64,000 bases of DNA from Bradyrhizobiaceae bacterium (GTDB lineage Bacteria > Pseudomonadota > Alphaproteobacteria > Rhizobiales > Xanthobacteraceae): the NCBI GenBank assembly GCA_947481635.1, contig CANKHJ010000002.1, positions 1 through 64,000 on the forward strand. Reading direction: 5' to 3'. The notes beneath the pieces are model-generated. The model was not told the DNA's origin. It saw only the letters and a program-made list of their open reading frames with translations, and searched no databases. This document shows, one piece after another, positions 54,049-64,000 of this stretch. The first letter of the stretch is position 1. Every line of letters starts with the position of its first letter. The translations under genes were made by a program, and so were the position numbers.

Positions 54049-55677
54049 CTAGGCCGCCGCGCGGCCTCCAACGGCTTGATCCGCCTTGATCATGTCGGCG
54101 GCCTTTTCGGCGATCATGATCACGGGCGCATTGATGTGGCCGACGGTCAAAGTCGGCATCACCGACGCATCGACGACCCGCAGCCCGGCGATGCCGCGCA
54201 GCCGCAGATTTTGATCGACCACCGAACCGGCATCCGCGCCCATGCGGCAGGTGCCGCAGGGATGCTGGGTGGTGCTCGCGGTCGCGCGGACATGCTCGGC
54301 GAGTTGCTCGTCGGTCTGCGCTGCCTTGCCGGGGAGCAACTCCTCGCCGACCAGCCCGGACATCGCCTTATGTCCATAGATCTCTCTGGCGATGCGAATC
54401 GCGCGCACGGCGGTGTCGATGTCGCTCTGTTCGCCGAACAGGTTGAGACGGATGCGCGGCGCATCGGCCGGATCGGCCGAGCGCAACGTCACGACGCCGC
54501 GCGCCTGCGGATTCTGAATCGAGATCGAGCACTGCACCGAGAACACCGCGGGCTGGTGCGGCCACCAAAGTTTGGCGTCGCGCGACGTGGCCGCGAAAAT
54601 CAGCTGGACGTCGGGCCGGTCGAGTTCGGGGCGCGTGCGCAGGAACACGCCCGCCGTATTGCCGTTGATCGAGAATGGTCCACGGCCGGTGAAGAACCAG
54701 CGCATTGCCGCAAGGGCGGCACGATCCATGCGCAGATGGCGCATGAAGGCCGACGCCCCCTTGTCGGTCATCACCACCGGCAGGATCGAATGCTCGGCGA
54801 GATTGCGCCCGACATTGGGCTGGTCCAGCACCACCGTGATGCCATGCGCGCGCAACTCGTCCGCCGGGCCGATGCCGGAGAGCATCAGCAGCTGCGGTGA
54901 ATTATACGAGCCACCCGACAATATCACCTCGCGCGTGGCATGCGCCTGGATGAGCGCGCCACCGTGGCGGTAATCGACACCGGCTGCGCGTCCATTCTCG
55001 ATGCGGATACGCGTCGTCAGCGCGCGCGTGACCATCGTGAGGTTCGGCCGCTTGAGTGCGGTGCGCAGGAAGGCGCGCGCGGTGCTGTGGCGCCGACTGC
55101 GATCATCGATGGTGAGCTCGGTGCGGATGACGCCTTCCGTCACATCACCGTGGATGTCGGCGGTCTCGGCATAGCCCGCGGCCTTGGCCGCGGTCGCGAG
55201 CGGCGAGTAGGTTTCCTTGTCCACCGGCGATTCGTGAACCCGCAATTCTCCCTGCCCGCCATGATAACGGCCCTCGCCGCGCCAGCTTCGCTCCGAGCGC
55301 TTGAAATAGGGCAGCACGTCCTCGTAGCCCCAACCTTGCAGACCCATCTGCTTCCACTGGTCGTAGTCGGCGGGATGTCCGCGTGAGTAGCGCATTGCAT
55401 TCACGCTTGAAGAGCCGCCGACCACCTTGCCGCGCGGCAGGATCACCCTGCGTCCGCCGAGCTGCGGCTCCGGCTCGGTGGTGTAGCCCCAGTCGAAGCG
55501 GCGGTCGGTGGACACCATTGTCCAGGCGATCGGCATCCGCAGCAGCGGATGACGGTCGTGTCCCCCCGCCTCCAGCAGCAGCACGCGGATCGACGGATCC
55601 TGGGTGAGCCGGTTGGCGAGCACACAGCCCGCCGAGCCGGCGCCAACGATGACGTAATCGAAACTATTCTCGCTCAC
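54049..55677 (-). CDS. GMC-family FAD oxidoreductase, paralog 3
   Basis: A 542-aa flavoprotein. [19 protein letters not shown] opens the protein; PRGKVVGGSSSVNAM and GGSYNSPQLLMLSGIG follow. The active-site region is TQHPCGTCRMG, and the usual GNTNAP becomes VGHINAP, retaining the last Asn. The start is GTG at 55675-55677, overlapping the stop of paralog 4 by 4 bp (GTGA). Together with length this excludes the longer open frame. It is the most diverged member of the tandem trio and the last gene of that operon. Confidence 0.92.
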   Translation of the reverse strand: MSENSFDYVIVGAGSAGCVLANRLTQDPSIRVLLLEAGGHDRHPLLRMPIAWTMVSTDRRFDWGYTTEPEPQLGGRRVILPRGKVVGGSSSVNAMRYSRGHPADYDQWKQMGLQGWGYEDVLPYFKRSERSWRGEGRYHGGQGELRVHESPVDKETYSPLATAAKAAGYAETADIHGDVTEGVIRTELTIDDRSRRHSTARAFLRTALKRPNLTMVTRALTTRIRIENGRAAGVDYRHGGALIQAHATREVILSGGSYNSPQLLMLSGIGPADELRAHGITVVLDQPNVGRNLAEHSILPVVMTDKGASAFMRHLRMDRAALAAMRWFFTGRGPFSINGNTAGVFLRTRPELDRPDVQLIFAATSRDAKLWWPHQPAVFSVQCSISIQNPQARGVVTLRSADPADAPRIRLNLFGEQSDIDTAVRAIRIAREIYGHKAMSGLVGEELLPGKAAQTDEQLAEHVRATASTTQHPCGTCRMGADAGSVVDQNLRLRGIAGLRVVDASVMPTLTVGHINAPVIMIAEKAADMIKADQAVGGRAAA

Positions 55678-57308
55678 GCTGCCACCCGCTGTTTGGTCTT
55701 CGCATCGGCCAGTATCATAGCCGATGCCTTCTCGGCGATCATCATCACCGCGGCATTGGTATTGCCGGAGACGATCGCCGGCATGATCGCGGCGTCGGCG
55801 ACGCGCAGGCCGTTCACGCCATGGACCCGCAGCCTGTCGTCGACCACCGCGAGCGGATCCTGTCCCATCTTGCAGGTGCCGACCGGGTGAAACACCGTCG
55901 TTGCATTGGCGCGCGCATAGGCAAGAATGTCTTCGTCGGTCTGACATACGGCGCCGGGTCGGAATTCTTCCGGCCGGTATTGCGCCAACGCGGGCATCGC
56001 CGCGATGCGCCGCACCGCGCGGATGATATCGACAGTCACACGTTGATCGTCGAACGTATCAAGATAGTTATGGTGCAGGGCAGGCGACACGCGCGCGTCG
56101 GCGCCGGTGATATGCACGTGGCCACGGCTGGTCGGTCGCATGTTGTAAGTATACGCCGTGAAGGCCGGGAACGGATGCGGCGGGTCGCCCAGCTTGTCGT
56201 AGCTCACCGGCGCGACATTGACCTGGATATTCGCGGTCTCGCGCGAAGGGTCGCTCCTGGCGAAAACCTTCACGCCGGCCGGCAGCACGCTCAGCGGTCC
56301 GGTGCGCAACAGCGCGTATTCGAGGCCCATGGCGATCCTGTCGAGCGGGCTGCGCAGGCGCTCATTCAGGGTGCGTGTGTTGGCCACCTTGAAGATCATG
56401 CCGAGCATCAGGTGATCCTGAAGATTCCTGCCAACGCCAGACAACGCGTGCACCACATCGACGTCTTGCGCTTGCAGCAGCGCGGGCGCTCCGACGCCTG
56501 AGACCTGCAGCAATTGCGGCGAGCCGATCGCACCGGCGGCAAGGATCACCTCGCGGCGGGCTTGTGCGGAAGAGATTGTGTCGCCCTGCCAGAATTCGAC
56601 GCCGGTGGCGCGCCGGCCTGAAAAGGTGACGCGCCTGGCCTGCGCGCTCGTTACGACCCGCAGGTTGGGGCGCTGCATCACCGGACGCAGGAAGGCGGAC
56701 GACGCGGAAGCGCGCACGCCGCGCCGCTGCGTGACATGGGCATAGCCCGCGCCTTCATTGTCGCCCCGGTTGAAATTGGTGAGTCGCGGCAGACCGGTCT
56801 GCACCGCGGCATCGACCACGGCGTCGAGGATCGGCCAGCGCATACGCTGCTCTTCGATGCGCAATTCGCCGCCCGCGCCGTGCCATTCGTCGGCGCCGTG
56901 GCAGAAATCCTCGAAGCTCTTGAAATACGGCAGCACGTCATCCCAGGCCCAGCCCGTATTGCCAAGCTGCCGCCACAAATCGTAATCGCGCGCCTGCCCG
57001 CGCATGTAGATCATTCCGTTGATGGCAGACGATCCGCCGAGTACACGGCCGCGCGGGATGTTGATGCTGCGGCCGTTCAGGCCCGGCTCCGGCTCGGACT
57101 TGAAGCACCAGTCGAAACGCGGCGTGCCTTGGGTATAGCGCGCACCGACCGGCACCTTGAGCCAAATGTGATCGTCCTTGCCGCCGGCCTCAAGCAGCAG
57201 CACGCTCACCGACGCATCAGCGCTCAGCCGGTTGGCGAGCAGACAGCCGGCCGATCCGGCACCGACGATGATGTAGTCGTAATCGCCGATCGACGCAGGC
57301 TCGCCCAT
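55674..57308 (-). CDS. GMC-family FAD oxidoreductase, paralog 4
   Basis: A 544-aa flavoprotein with [60 protein letters not shown] and SGNTNAA. It is strikingly similar along its length to paralog 5 (shared [26 protein letters not shown] and HVTQRRGVR-like blocks), which indicates tandem duplication. It starts directly after the paralog 5 stop with no intergenic base, and its own stop overlaps paralog 3. Confidence 0.93.
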   Translation of the reverse strand: MGEPASIGDYDYIIVGAGSAGCLLANRLSADASVSVLLLEAGGKDDHIWLKVPVGARYTQGTPRFDWCFKSEPEPGLNGRSINIPRGRVLGGSSAINGMIYMRGQARDYDLWRQLGNTGWAWDDVLPYFKSFEDFCHGADEWHGAGGELRIEEQRMRWPILDAVVDAAVQTGLPRLTNFNRGDNEGAGYAHVTQRRGVRASASSAFLRPVMQRPNLRVVTSAQARRVTFSGRRATGVEFWQGDTISSAQARREVILAAGAIGSPQLLQVSGVGAPALLQAQDVDVVHALSGVGRNLQDHLMLGMIFKVANTRTLNERLRSPLDRIAMGLEYALLRTGPLSVLPAGVKVFARSDPSRETANIQVNVAPVSYDKLGDPPHPFPAFTAYTYNMRPTSRGHVHITGADARVSPALHHNYLDTFDDQRVTVDIIRAVRRIAAMPALAQYRPEEFRPGAVCQTDEDILAYARANATTVFHPVGTCKMGQDPLAVVDDRLRVHGVNGLRVADAAIMPAIVSGNTNAAVMMIAEKASAMILADAKTKQRVAA

Positions 57309-58943
57309 CTACGCCGCTGCTCGCGCCGCAATCTTCTGATCGGCGAGGATCATGTCGGATGCCTTGTCGGCGATCATGATGGTCGGCGCATTGGTGTTGC
57401 CGGACACCACGTTCGGCATGATCGAGGCATCGACCACGCGCAACCCGGCGATGCCATGCACGCGCAACCGATCATCCACCACCGCCAGCGAGTCGTGCCC
57501 CATCTTGCAGGTGCCGGTCGGGTGGAACACCGTCGTCGCGGTATCGCGCACGTATTGCAGGATGTCCTCATCGCGCGTCACGGCCGGGCCGGGCGCCTGT
57601 TCCGACGGCATGAAGCGCGCCAGCGCCGGCGCTTGCGCGATGCGCCGCACCTTATGGACGATATCGACCGCGACGCGCTGGTCGTCATGGGTCGAGAGAT
57701 AATTATGCATCAGCGCCGGGCGCTCGCGGGCGTCGGCGGACTTGATGCGCACATGGCCGCGGCTGGTCGGGCGCAGGTTGCAGGTCCAGGCCGTGAAAGC
57801 CGGCCACGGGTGCGGCGGCTCGCCGAGCTTCTCGTAACTGAAGGCCGCGACCTGGATCTGGATATTCGCGGTCTCGCGCGATGCGTCGCTCTTGGTGAAG
57901 GCGCAGATCTGCGGCGGGATCACCGACATCGGCCCGCGCTTGAACAGGAAATATTCGAGCCCCATGCCGAGCTTGCCGAGCGGATAGCGCAAGCGCTCGT
58001 TCAACGTCTTGGTATTGCTGACCCGAAAGAGCACGCGCTGCATTAGGTGATCCTGAAGATTTTCGCCGACGCCCGGAAGCGCATGCATCACATCAACACC
58101 GCGCTCGCGCAGCAGCGCGGCTGGGCCGATGCCGGAGAGCTGCAACAATTGCGGCGAGGCGATCGCGCCGGACGTCACGATGACCTCGCGGCGCGCCTCG
58201 GCCCGCGTCAGCACGTCGCCCTGCCAGAATTCCACGCCGATGACGCGTTTGCCCTTCATCAGCAGCCGCTTGGCCTGGGCCTGCGTCAACACGCGCAGGT
58301 TCGGACGATTTGTGACCGGATGCAGGAAGGCGCGCGCCGTGGAATGGCGCACGCCGCGCCGCTGCGTCACCTGGTTATAGGCGACGCCTTCATTGTCGCC
58401 GCGATTGAAATCGCGGGTCCTGGGGATGCCGCTCTGCGCCGCAGCGTCGACGAAGGCATCGAGGATTTCCCAGCGCATGCGCGGCTCTTCGACCCGCAAT
58501 TCGCCGCCGCGCGAATGCCATTCATCATCGCCGTGGCAGTAATCCTCGAAGCGCTTGAAATAGGGCAGCACGTCGTCCCAGGCCCAGCCGGTATTGCCCT
58601 GCTGGCGCCACAGGTCGTAGTCGCGCGCCTGGCCGCGGATATAGACCATGCCGTTGATCGACGAAGACCCGCCAAGCGTGCGACCACGCGGCACGTTGAT
58701 CACGCGGCCGCTCAAGCCTTCCTCTGGCTCGGAGCGATACATCCAGTCGGTGCGCGGATTGTTGACGGTGTAGCGGGTGCCGATCGGGATGCTGATCCAG
58801 AAATAGTTGTCCTTTCCACCGGCCTCCAGCAGCAGGACCTTGTTGGCGGGATCGGCGCTGAGACGATTGGCGAGCACGCAGCCGGCCGAGCCGGCACCGA
58901 CGATGATGTAGTCGTAGCTGCCGATGGAACGGATGCTGTCCAT
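57309..58943 (-). CDS. GMC-family FAD oxidoreductase, paralog 5
   Basis: A 544-aa flavoprotein, first gene of the tandem trio. [60 protein letters not shown] and SGNTNAP are all canonical, so it should be active. ATG 58941-58943 is preferred to an in-frame ATG seven codons upstream. A MITE-like repeat fills the gap to the molybdenum hydroxylase gene upstream. Confidence 0.93.
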   Translation of the reverse strand: MDSIRSIGSYDYIIVGAGSAGCVLANRLSADPANKVLLLEAGGKDNYFWISIPIGTRYTVNNPRTDWMYRSEPEEGLSGRVINVPRGRTLGGSSSINGMVYIRGQARDYDLWRQQGNTGWAWDDVLPYFKRFEDYCHGDDEWHSRGGELRVEEPRMRWEILDAFVDAAAQSGIPRTRDFNRGDNEGVAYNQVTQRRGVRHSTARAFLHPVTNRPNLRVLTQAQAKRLLMKGKRVIGVEFWQGDVLTRAEARREVIVTSGAIASPQLLQLSGIGPAALLRERGVDVMHALPGVGENLQDHLMQRVLFRVSNTKTLNERLRYPLGKLGMGLEYFLFKRGPMSVIPPQICAFTKSDASRETANIQIQVAAFSYEKLGEPPHPWPAFTAWTCNLRPTSRGHVRIKSADARERPALMHNYLSTHDDQRVAVDIVHKVRRIAQAPALARFMPSEQAPGPAVTRDEDILQYVRDTATTVFHPTGTCKMGHDSLAVVDDRLRVHGIAGLRVVDASIMPNVVSGNTNAPTIMIADKASDMILADQKIAARAAA

Positions 58944-58962
58944 GGTTTCACCCTGTCCTGTC

Positions 58963-59105
58963 ATCCGTCATCCTGAGGTGATCGAGCGCGAAGCGGTCAA
59001 GCCTCGAAGGATGAGCGGGCACATACGCACATCCGGATCGCGACAGTCGGGCCGTCGCCCTTTGAGGCTCGGCGCAAGCGCGCCGAGCACCTCAGGGTGA
59101 CGGAT
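58963..59105 (-). repeat. MITE-like palindromic repeat, copy 2
   Basis: A 143-bp element with near-perfect 18-bp terminal inverted repeats (ATCCGTCATCCTGAGGTG and CACCTCAGGGTGACGGAT, 17 of 18 matching). Read on the minus strand it aligns with copy 1 at 36510-36639 through the CTCGGC..GCCGAG arm, the GGTCCGACTG-like core and the GCCCGCTCATCCTTCGAGGCTT segment. It ends four bases from the stop codon of the molybdenum hydroxylase gene. Confidence 0.85.
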
Positions 59106-59109
59106 GACT

Positions 59110-61452
59110 CTACTCTGCCGCCATCTTCGGACGCGCCGCCTGGATCGCGTTCCACACCTTCAGCGGCGTTGCCGGCATGTCGATCTCGGTCACGCCGAGC
59201 GATTTGAGCGCGTCGAGCACCGCGTTGATCACGGTGGGCGGGCCACCGATGGTGCCGGACTCGCCGATGCCTTTCACGCCGAGCGGATTGGTCTTGGACG
59301 GGATTTCTTCCAGTTGCGATTCGAAATTGGTGAACAGGTGCGCCTTCGGCATCCCGTAATCCATGAAGCTCCCGGAAATCAGCTGGCCCGATTCCCGGTC
59401 ATAGACGGCATGCTCGAGCAGCGCCTGCCCGATGCCCATCGCGACGCCGCCGTGGATCTGACCACGGATGATCATCGGATTGAGCGCCTTGCCAACGTCG
59501 TCCACGACGAAGTAGCGGTCGACCTCGACTTCGCCGGTCTCGGGGTCGATCACGACTTCACAGACATGCGAACCGTTCGGATGATTCGGAACCGTGAGAT
59601 CGTAATTGCCGGCGGCCTCCAGTCCGACGCCGAACTTCGCGGTCAGCGGCCCCATCGGGGCGTAGAACGCCTTGGCCACATTCGGAAGCGGGATCGCCTT
59701 GTCGGTGCCGACGACGCGGAAGCTGCCATCCTTGAATTCGATGTCGGTCTCGGCCGCCTCCATCAGCGCGGCTGCCATCGGCTTGGCCTTCTCGATGATG
59801 ATCTCGGCCGCATTTTTCAATGCGTTGCCGCCGCAGACCGACGAGCGCGCGCCGTAGGTGCCGCGGCCCATCGCCACCTTCTCGGTATCGCCTTGCACGA
59901 AACGGATCTTGTCGTAATCCACACCGAGCATCTCGTTGACGAGCTGGGCGAACACCGTGGCATGACCCTGGCCATGCGAATGCGTGCCGGCAAAAATCGT
60001 CACCGAGCCTGACGGATCGAACCGCAGATCCATGCGCTCGTTGAAGATGCCGCCCTGCTCGATATAGAAGCTCACCGCGCGGCCGCGCAGCTTGCCGGTC
60101 TTCTTGGTGGCGGCGGCGCGGGCCGGAAAGCCCTTCCAGTCGCTCAGCTCCAGGCACTTGTCGAGGATGTGCTCGAAATTGCCGCTGTCATAAGTCCAAT
60201 AGGTCGGCGTCGTGTAGGGCAGCTTGCTGGGCGGGATCAGGTTGCGGCGGCGGATGTCGGCGGAGTCGAAGCCGCAGGTGCGCGCCGCGTGTTCGATCAG
60301 CCGCTCCATGATGTAGGCCGCCTCGGGACGTCCCGCGCCGCGATACGGACCGATCTGCACGGTGTTGGTGAACAGCCCCTGCAGCATGATGTGCATGTTC
60401 TGGATGTCGTAGGCTTCCGGCTGGAACCGCAGCGCGAACGCCGCCGGCGCCAGCAGAGCGCCAACGAAATACGCGCCGCACTGGAACAGGCTCTGCGACC
60501 GCAGGCCCAGGATCTTCCCTTTCTCGTCGAGCGCCAGTTCCGCGTAGGTCACGAGCTCACGGCCGTGATGGTCGGTCATGATGCTTTCGGACCGCGTGGC
60601 GAGCCACTTCACCGGCCGGCCGATCTTCTTCGAAGCCCACAACACCAGCGCGTCGTCCGGGAATGCGCCGCCCTTGAGACCGAAGCCACCGCCGACATCC
60701 GGTGACACCACGCGGATCTGGGCCTCCGAACAATGGAAGATGTGCGACATCTCCATGCGCGAGCCGTGCGGATTCTGCGAGCCGGTATAGAGCGTATAAT
60801 AATCGTCGGCGCGGCTGTAATCGCCGATCGCGACGCGCGGCTCCATCGCATTGGGCGAGATGCGGTTATTCTCGATGCGCAGCTTCACCACATGCTTGGC
60901 GCCGGCAAAGGCCGCGTCGGTGTTGTCCTTGTTGCCGAACATCAGGCCGAAGGCGACGTTGCCTTTCGGGCAATCGTCCCAGACCTTCGGCGCGCCGTCC
61001 TTGGCTGCGTCTTCCAGGTTGGTGACCGACTTCAACGGCTCATAGTCGACCTCGACCAGTTCGGCGGCATCATTCGCCTGCGCCAGGGTCTCGGCCACCA
61101 CGAAGGCGATGCGGTCGCCGACGACGCGCACCTTGTCGGACACCAGAACCGGCTGGAACGTACGATGTCCCTTCGGCGCGCCGACATCCTCCGGCATCAG
61201 ATGCGAGGTGAAGGCGCCGAGCTTGTCGGCAACGGCATCGGCACCGGTGAGGACCAGCAGCACGCCTGGCGCGGTCTTGGCCTTGGAGACATCGACGCGC
61301 TTGATCTTGGCGTGAGCATGCGGGGAATGGACGATGACGCCATGCACCATGCGCGGCAGTTCCATGTCATCGACGTAATTGCCCATGCCGGTGAGAAAGC
61401 GCTGATCCTCGACGCGCTTGACCGACTGCCCGATGCCGAACTTGGCCGCCAT
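59110..61452 (-). CDS. Molybdenum hydroxylase large subunit (xanthine dehydrogenase family), second paralog
   Basis: A 780-aa molybdopterin-binding subunit with the same layout as the gene at 34078: [26 protein letters not shown] start, [26 protein letters not shown], a GQGHAT motif and [10 protein letters not shown] with the presumed catalytic Glu. It would hydroxylate an aldehyde or heteroaromatic compound in complex with FAD and 2Fe-2S subunits. Neither lies beside it; the CoxM-like gene at 62665 is on the other strand. AGGGGG precedes ATG 61450-61452. Confidence 0.93.
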   Translation of the reverse strand: MAAKFGIGQSVKRVEDQRFLTGMGNYVDDMELPRMVHGVIVHSPHAHAKIKRVDVSKAKTAPGVLLVLTGADAVADKLGAFTSHLMPEDVGAPKGHRTFQPVLVSDKVRVVGDRIAFVVAETLAQANDAAELVEVDYEPLKSVTNLEDAAKDGAPKVWDDCPKGNVAFGLMFGNKDNTDAAFAGAKHVVKLRIENNRISPNAMEPRVAIGDYSRADDYYTLYTGSQNPHGSRMEMSHIFHCSEAQIRVVSPDVGGGFGLKGGAFPDDALVLWASKKIGRPVKWLATRSESIMTDHHGRELVTYAELALDEKGKILGLRSQSLFQCGAYFVGALLAPAAFALRFQPEAYDIQNMHIMLQGLFTNTVQIGPYRGAGRPEAAYIMERLIEHAARTCGFDSADIRRRNLIPPSKLPYTTPTYWTYDSGNFEHILDKCLELSDWKGFPARAAATKKTGKLRGRAVSFYIEQGGIFNERMDLRFDPSGSVTIFAGTHSHGQGHATVFAQLVNEMLGVDYDKIRFVQGDTEKVAMGRGTYGARSSVCGGNALKNAAEIIIEKAKPMAAALMEAAETDIEFKDGSFRVVGTDKAIPLPNVAKAFYAPMGPLTAKFGVGLEAAGNYDLTVPNHPNGSHVCEVVIDPETGEVEVDRYFVVDDVGKALNPMIIRGQIHGGVAMGIGQALLEHAVYDRESGQLISGSFMDYGMPKAHLFTNFESQLEEIPSKTNPLGVKGIGESGTIGGPPTVINAVLDALKSLGVTEIDMPATPLKVWNAIQAARPKMAAE

Positions 61453-61659
61453 TGTCCGCCCCCTGATTTTGTTGTCGGCGCTGACGATAGCGTTGATCGC
61501 GCGTCCAGGGCAATTCCCTTGCACGCGGGGTCACAGCAAGGTCATTCGGTCGCAGCAAGCGTCACGGCTTGCCTTCCCGGCCGCGCGCTTATGGGCTATT
61601 GCTGCGCGCGACAATGATCTTGGGCGAATGCCCACAACACCACCGGGAGGGGCGAAGAC

Positions 61660-62640
61660 ATGATTTCTCGCATCGTCACAGGACTGGCCGCGCTGGCCGC
61701 GGTCGTATCGCTTGGCGTGAACGCGCTGGCCCAGGGCGCGGCCTCGTTTCCGGACCGGACGGTGCGGATGATCGTTGCCTTCCCACCCGGCGGCGCCACC
61801 GACATCGTCGCCCGCCTGGTTGCCGAAAAGCTTCAGGCCGCGTGGGGCAAACCGGTCGTCGTGGAAAACCTTGCCGGCGCGACCGGAATGACCGGCACCG
61901 CGCAGGGCGTGAAGGCGGCGCCGGACGGCTACACCATCACCTCGGTGGTCGGCACCACCACCACGCTGCTCGCCAGCCTGCGCAGCAAGATCCCGTATGA
62001 CCCGCTGAATGACTACGAGGCGCTGGCGCTGGTCACGGTGTTTCCGAACATCCTGGTGGTCCGGCCAGGAATCGAAGCCAAGACCGTGCCGGAACTGATC
62101 GATCTGTTGAAGAAAAATCCAGGCAAATACACCTTTGCCTCCACCGGCGCGGGCAGCTCGGTGCACATCGCCGGCGAGTGGTTCAAGCTCGCGACCAAGA
62201 CCGATATCCTGCATATCCCCTATACCGGCAGCAGCCCGGCCATTCCCGCGATGGTCGGCGGCCATGTCGACATGATGTTCGACACCATGCCGTCGGTGCT
62301 GCCGCTGACCCAGCAGGGCCAGCTCCGCGCGCTGGGGGTCGGCACCCTCACCCGGGTCGCGGTCGCCCCGGATATCCCGGCCATCGCCGAAACCATTCCC
62401 GGCTTCGACGTCGCCTCCTGGGAAGGCTTCGTAGTGCCGAAGGGCACGCCGGCCGACATCCAGAAGAAGATCGCGGATACGATCCTGGAAGCGATGAAGG
62501 ACCCGGCCATTGCTGAGAAGATGAACCGTGTCGGCGCCGTGCCGGTGGTGAAGGGCCCGGACGACTTCCGCGCCTTCATGCAGGCCGATTATGACAAGTG
62601 GCAGCGCGTCACAAAGGAAACCGGCATCAAGCTCGACTAA
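61660..62640 (+). CDS. TctC/Bug-family periplasmic solute-binding protein
   Basis: A 326-aa protein with a signal peptide (about 1-26, NALAQG) and Bug blocks FPDRTVRMIVAFPPGGATDIVARL, VVENLAGATGMTGTAQGVKAAPDGYT, YTFASTGAGSSVHIAGEWF and IPYTGSSPAIPAMVGGHVD. GGGAGGGG precedes ATG 61660. It leads the plus-strand group with the CoxM- and CoxL-like genes, so it may capture the substrate of that hydroxylase. A short dyad TGGGC-GAAT-GCCCA (61621-61634) lies just before its ribosome-binding site. Confidence 0.93.
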   Translation: MISRIVTGLAALAAVVSLGVNALAQGAASFPDRTVRMIVAFPPGGATDIVARLVAEKLQAAWGKPVVVENLAGATGMTGTAQGVKAAPDGYTITSVVGTTTTLLASLRSKIPYDPLNDYEALALVTVFPNILVVRPGIEAKTVPELIDLLKKNPGKYTFASTGAGSSVHIAGEWFKLATKTDILHIPYTGSSPAIPAMVGGHVDMMFDTMPSVLPLTQQGQLRALGVGTLTRVAVAPDIPAIAETIPGFDVASWEGFVVPKGTPADIQKKIADTILEAMKDPAIAEKMNRVGAVPVVKGPDDFRAFMQADYDKWQRVTKETGIKLD

Positions 62641-62641
62641 A

Positions 62642-62656
62642 CCCCGCCGCGCGGGG
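62642..62656 (+). other. Intercistronic hairpin
   Basis: CCCCGC-CGC-GCGGGG, a perfect 6-bp GC stem in the 24-bp gap between the binding protein and the CoxM-like gene. It may reduce read-through or protect the upstream mRNA. Confidence 0.35.
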
Positions 62657-62664
62657 CGCGAGCC

Positions 62665-63492
62665 ATGAGAGCGTTCGAACTCGTCGAGCCGGCGACGCTG
62701 CGTGAGGCCGCGGCGTCGCTCGGAGCCGATGACTCGACGATCCGTCCGATCGCGGGCGGCACCGCGATCGTGCTGATGATGAAGGCCGGGGTGTTCAGGC
62801 CGGAACGCCTGGTCAGCCTGCGCCGGATCGAACGGCGGCACGCCGCGATCGAGCGGACCGCCGAAGGCGGATTGCATATCGGCGCGATGGCAACGCTTAC
62901 CGCGCTGGAGCATTCGGCCGACATCCGCGCCGCGGCGCCGGTGATCGCGCGGATGCTGCGCAATCATTCCAACGTACGGGTGCGCAACGTCGCGACCGTC
63001 GGCGGCAACCTCGCACACGCCGACCCGAACATGGACATGCCGCCGGTTCTGATCGCGCTCGGTGCCCGCGTCACGACGATTTCCTCGGACGGCGAACGGT
63101 CGATCGCGGTCGAGGACCTGCCGGCCGGCTTCTATCAGACAGTGCTCAAGCCGAACGAGCTGATCGCCGCGCTGGAGATTCCCGCGCAGCACGCGCGCCG
63201 TTCGGCCTATCTCAAATGCACGACGCGCGCAGCACATGACTGGCCGACGCTCGGCATCGCGGTTTCGCTCGGCGACAATGACGCGCGCATCGTGATCAGC
63301 GCCGCGACCGAACGGCCGATGCGCCTCACCGCCGCCGAAAACGAATTCCGCGACCCGCGCAAGGCGGCGGAGGCGGCGGCGGATACCGTAAAAATCATGC
63401 CGGACGCACGCGGCTCAATTCCCTACAAGCGCCAGCTGGTGCGCGTCTATGTCGAGCGCGCGCTGCGCGCCGCGATGGAGGCCGCGTCGTGA
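62665..63492 (+). CDS. CoxM-like FAD-binding subunit of a molybdenum hydroxylase
   Basis: A 275-aa medium subunit that passes electrons from the Fe-S subunit to FAD. FAD-binding segments are PIAGGTAIVLMMKAG (about 28-42) and VRNVATVGGNLAHADPNMD (about 111-129), with the CO_deh_flav_C domain after residue 175. ATG 62665. Its stop overlaps the next start (GTGA), so it is coupled to the large subunit. A CoxS-like Fe-S gene may follow beyond the window. Confidence 0.92.
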   Translation: MRAFELVEPATLREAAASLGADDSTIRPIAGGTAIVLMMKAGVFRPERLVSLRRIERRHAAIERTAEGGLHIGAMATLTALEHSADIRAAAPVIARMLRNHSNVRVRNVATVGGNLAHADPNMDMPPVLIALGARVTTISSDGERSIAVEDLPAGFYQTVLKPNELIAALEIPAQHARRSAYLKCTTRAAHDWPTLGIAVSLGDNDARIVISAATERPMRLTAAENEFRDPRKAAEAAADTVKIMPDARGSIPYKRQLVRVYVERALRAAMEAAS

Positions 63493-64000
63493 ACAAGATC
63501 ATGCGCCACGGCCAGGTCGGGCGCTCGGCGCCGCGGCTGGAAGCGCGCGAGAAGGCGACCGGCCGCGCCGAATATGTCCACAACCTGCGCCTGCCCGGCA
63601 TGCTTTACGGCAAGATCTTCCGCTCGACCATTCCGCACGGGCGCATCCGCAGCATCGACGTGAGCGCCGCCGCGGCGCATCCTGGCGTCTATCGTGTGAT
63701 CACCGCGGCCGACGTCGCCAAGGTCGTACCCAATCCGTATTACGGGCCGGCATTCCACGATCAGCCGATCCTCGCCATCGACAAAGTGCATCATGTCGGC
63801 GAGCCGGTCGCGGTGGTGCTCGCCACCGATCCGCATGTCGCGGAAGAAGCCGCGGCGCTGATCGTGGCGCAATATGATGAATTGCCGGCGGTCTATGACG
63901 AGGTCGAGGCGATGACCTCGAAGGCCGTGGTGCACGACGTGCTCAAACCGGCAGGCACCTTCCCCGACCTGAAGCATTTGCAAGGCAAGACCGACACCAA
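63489..64000 (+). CDS. Molybdenum hydroxylase large subunit, N-terminal fragment (cut by window edge)
   Basis: The frame opens at GTG 63489, four bases overlapping the CoxM-like stop, and is still open at base 64000 (about 170 aa). It translates to the a/b hammerhead start of xanthine dehydrogenase large subunits: APRLEAREKATGRAEYVHNL, GKIFRSTIPHGRIRSIDVSAA, HHVGEPVAVVLATDPHVAEEA. An in-frame ATG at 63501 is an alternative start. With the FAD subunit it forms a proper hydroxylase operon, unlike the two orphan large subunits in this window. Confidence 0.9.
   Translation, partial: MNKIMRHGQVGRSAPRLEAREKATGRAEYVHNLRLPGMLYGKIFRSTIPHGRIRSIDVSAAAAHPGVYRVITAADVAKVVPNPYYGPAFHDQPILAIDKVHHVGEPVAVVLATDPHVAEEAAALIVAQYDELPAVYDEVEAMTSKAVVHDVLKPAGTFPDLKHLQGKTDT

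Noticed and set aside
55678-55947. N-terminal extension of GMC paralog 3
   Set aside because: It overlaps the well-conserved C-terminus of paralog 4 in another frame; the GTG with GTGA overlap explains the start.

Overview
This 64 kb, high-GC window looks chromosomal and comes from an alphaproteobacterium of the order Hyphomicrobiales, most likely a Bradyrhizobium/Xanthobacteraceae relative. The placement rests on an OmpA-family protein, an IalB-family protein and a CpaB-to-TadD locus of rhizobial type. Several TctC/Bug-type binding proteins and small palindromic repeats of the kind scattered through Bradyrhizobium-like genomes agree with it. I made no database comparison. I saw no phage, insertion sequence, CRISPR array, rRNA or integrase.

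Layout. Positions 1-23,100 are mostly housekeeping genes: argG, rlmN, a pterin dehydratase (phhB), typA, folD, YggT/DUF167, one tRNA-Ala(CGC) and two MFS or sensor genes, with two catabolic islets (a Bug protein; an amidohydrolase with a Bug protein). Positions 23,168-31,334 are one minus-strand tad/cpa operon for a Flp-type pilus machine (cpaB, cpaC, lipoprotein, cpaE, cpaF, tadB, tadC, tadD). No pilin and no prepilin peptidase lie in the window. After an MFS gene, an FMN alpha-hydroxy-acid oxidase and a molybdenum hydroxylase, positions 36,639-40,356 hold a five-gene minus-strand operon with 4-bp or 1-bp overlaps. It encodes a GT-C-like membrane protein, a methyltransferase, a small EamA/SMR-like transporter, a DPMS-like GT2 and a DUF2304 protein, which together resemble a lipid-linked monosaccharide glycosylation module.

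Positions 40,535-64,000 are an accessory catabolic region. A plus-strand cluster carries an SDR with a degenerate active site, a LigJ-type 4-oxalomesaconate hydratase, an HpcH/HpaI aldolase and a 4,5-dihydroxyphthalate-decarboxylase-like protein, which points to degradation of an aromatic or tricarboxylic acid. Next come an NMT1-type binding protein, a TcuA-like flavoprotein, a YxjG-type methionine-synthase-like protein and a classical SDR. Five GMC-family FAD oxidoreductases follow, with an acyl-CoA-dehydrogenase-fold monooxygenase between the first and second. A molybdenum hydroxylase, a Bug protein, a CoxM-like FAD subunit and a second hydroxylase cut by the window edge complete the region. 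No transcription factor gene was recognised anywhere in the 64 kb. Four different palindromic repeat structures sit in the intergenic gaps of this and neighbouring regions; one, about 130-143 bp long, is present twice in opposite orientation, each time next to a molybdenum hydroxylase gene.
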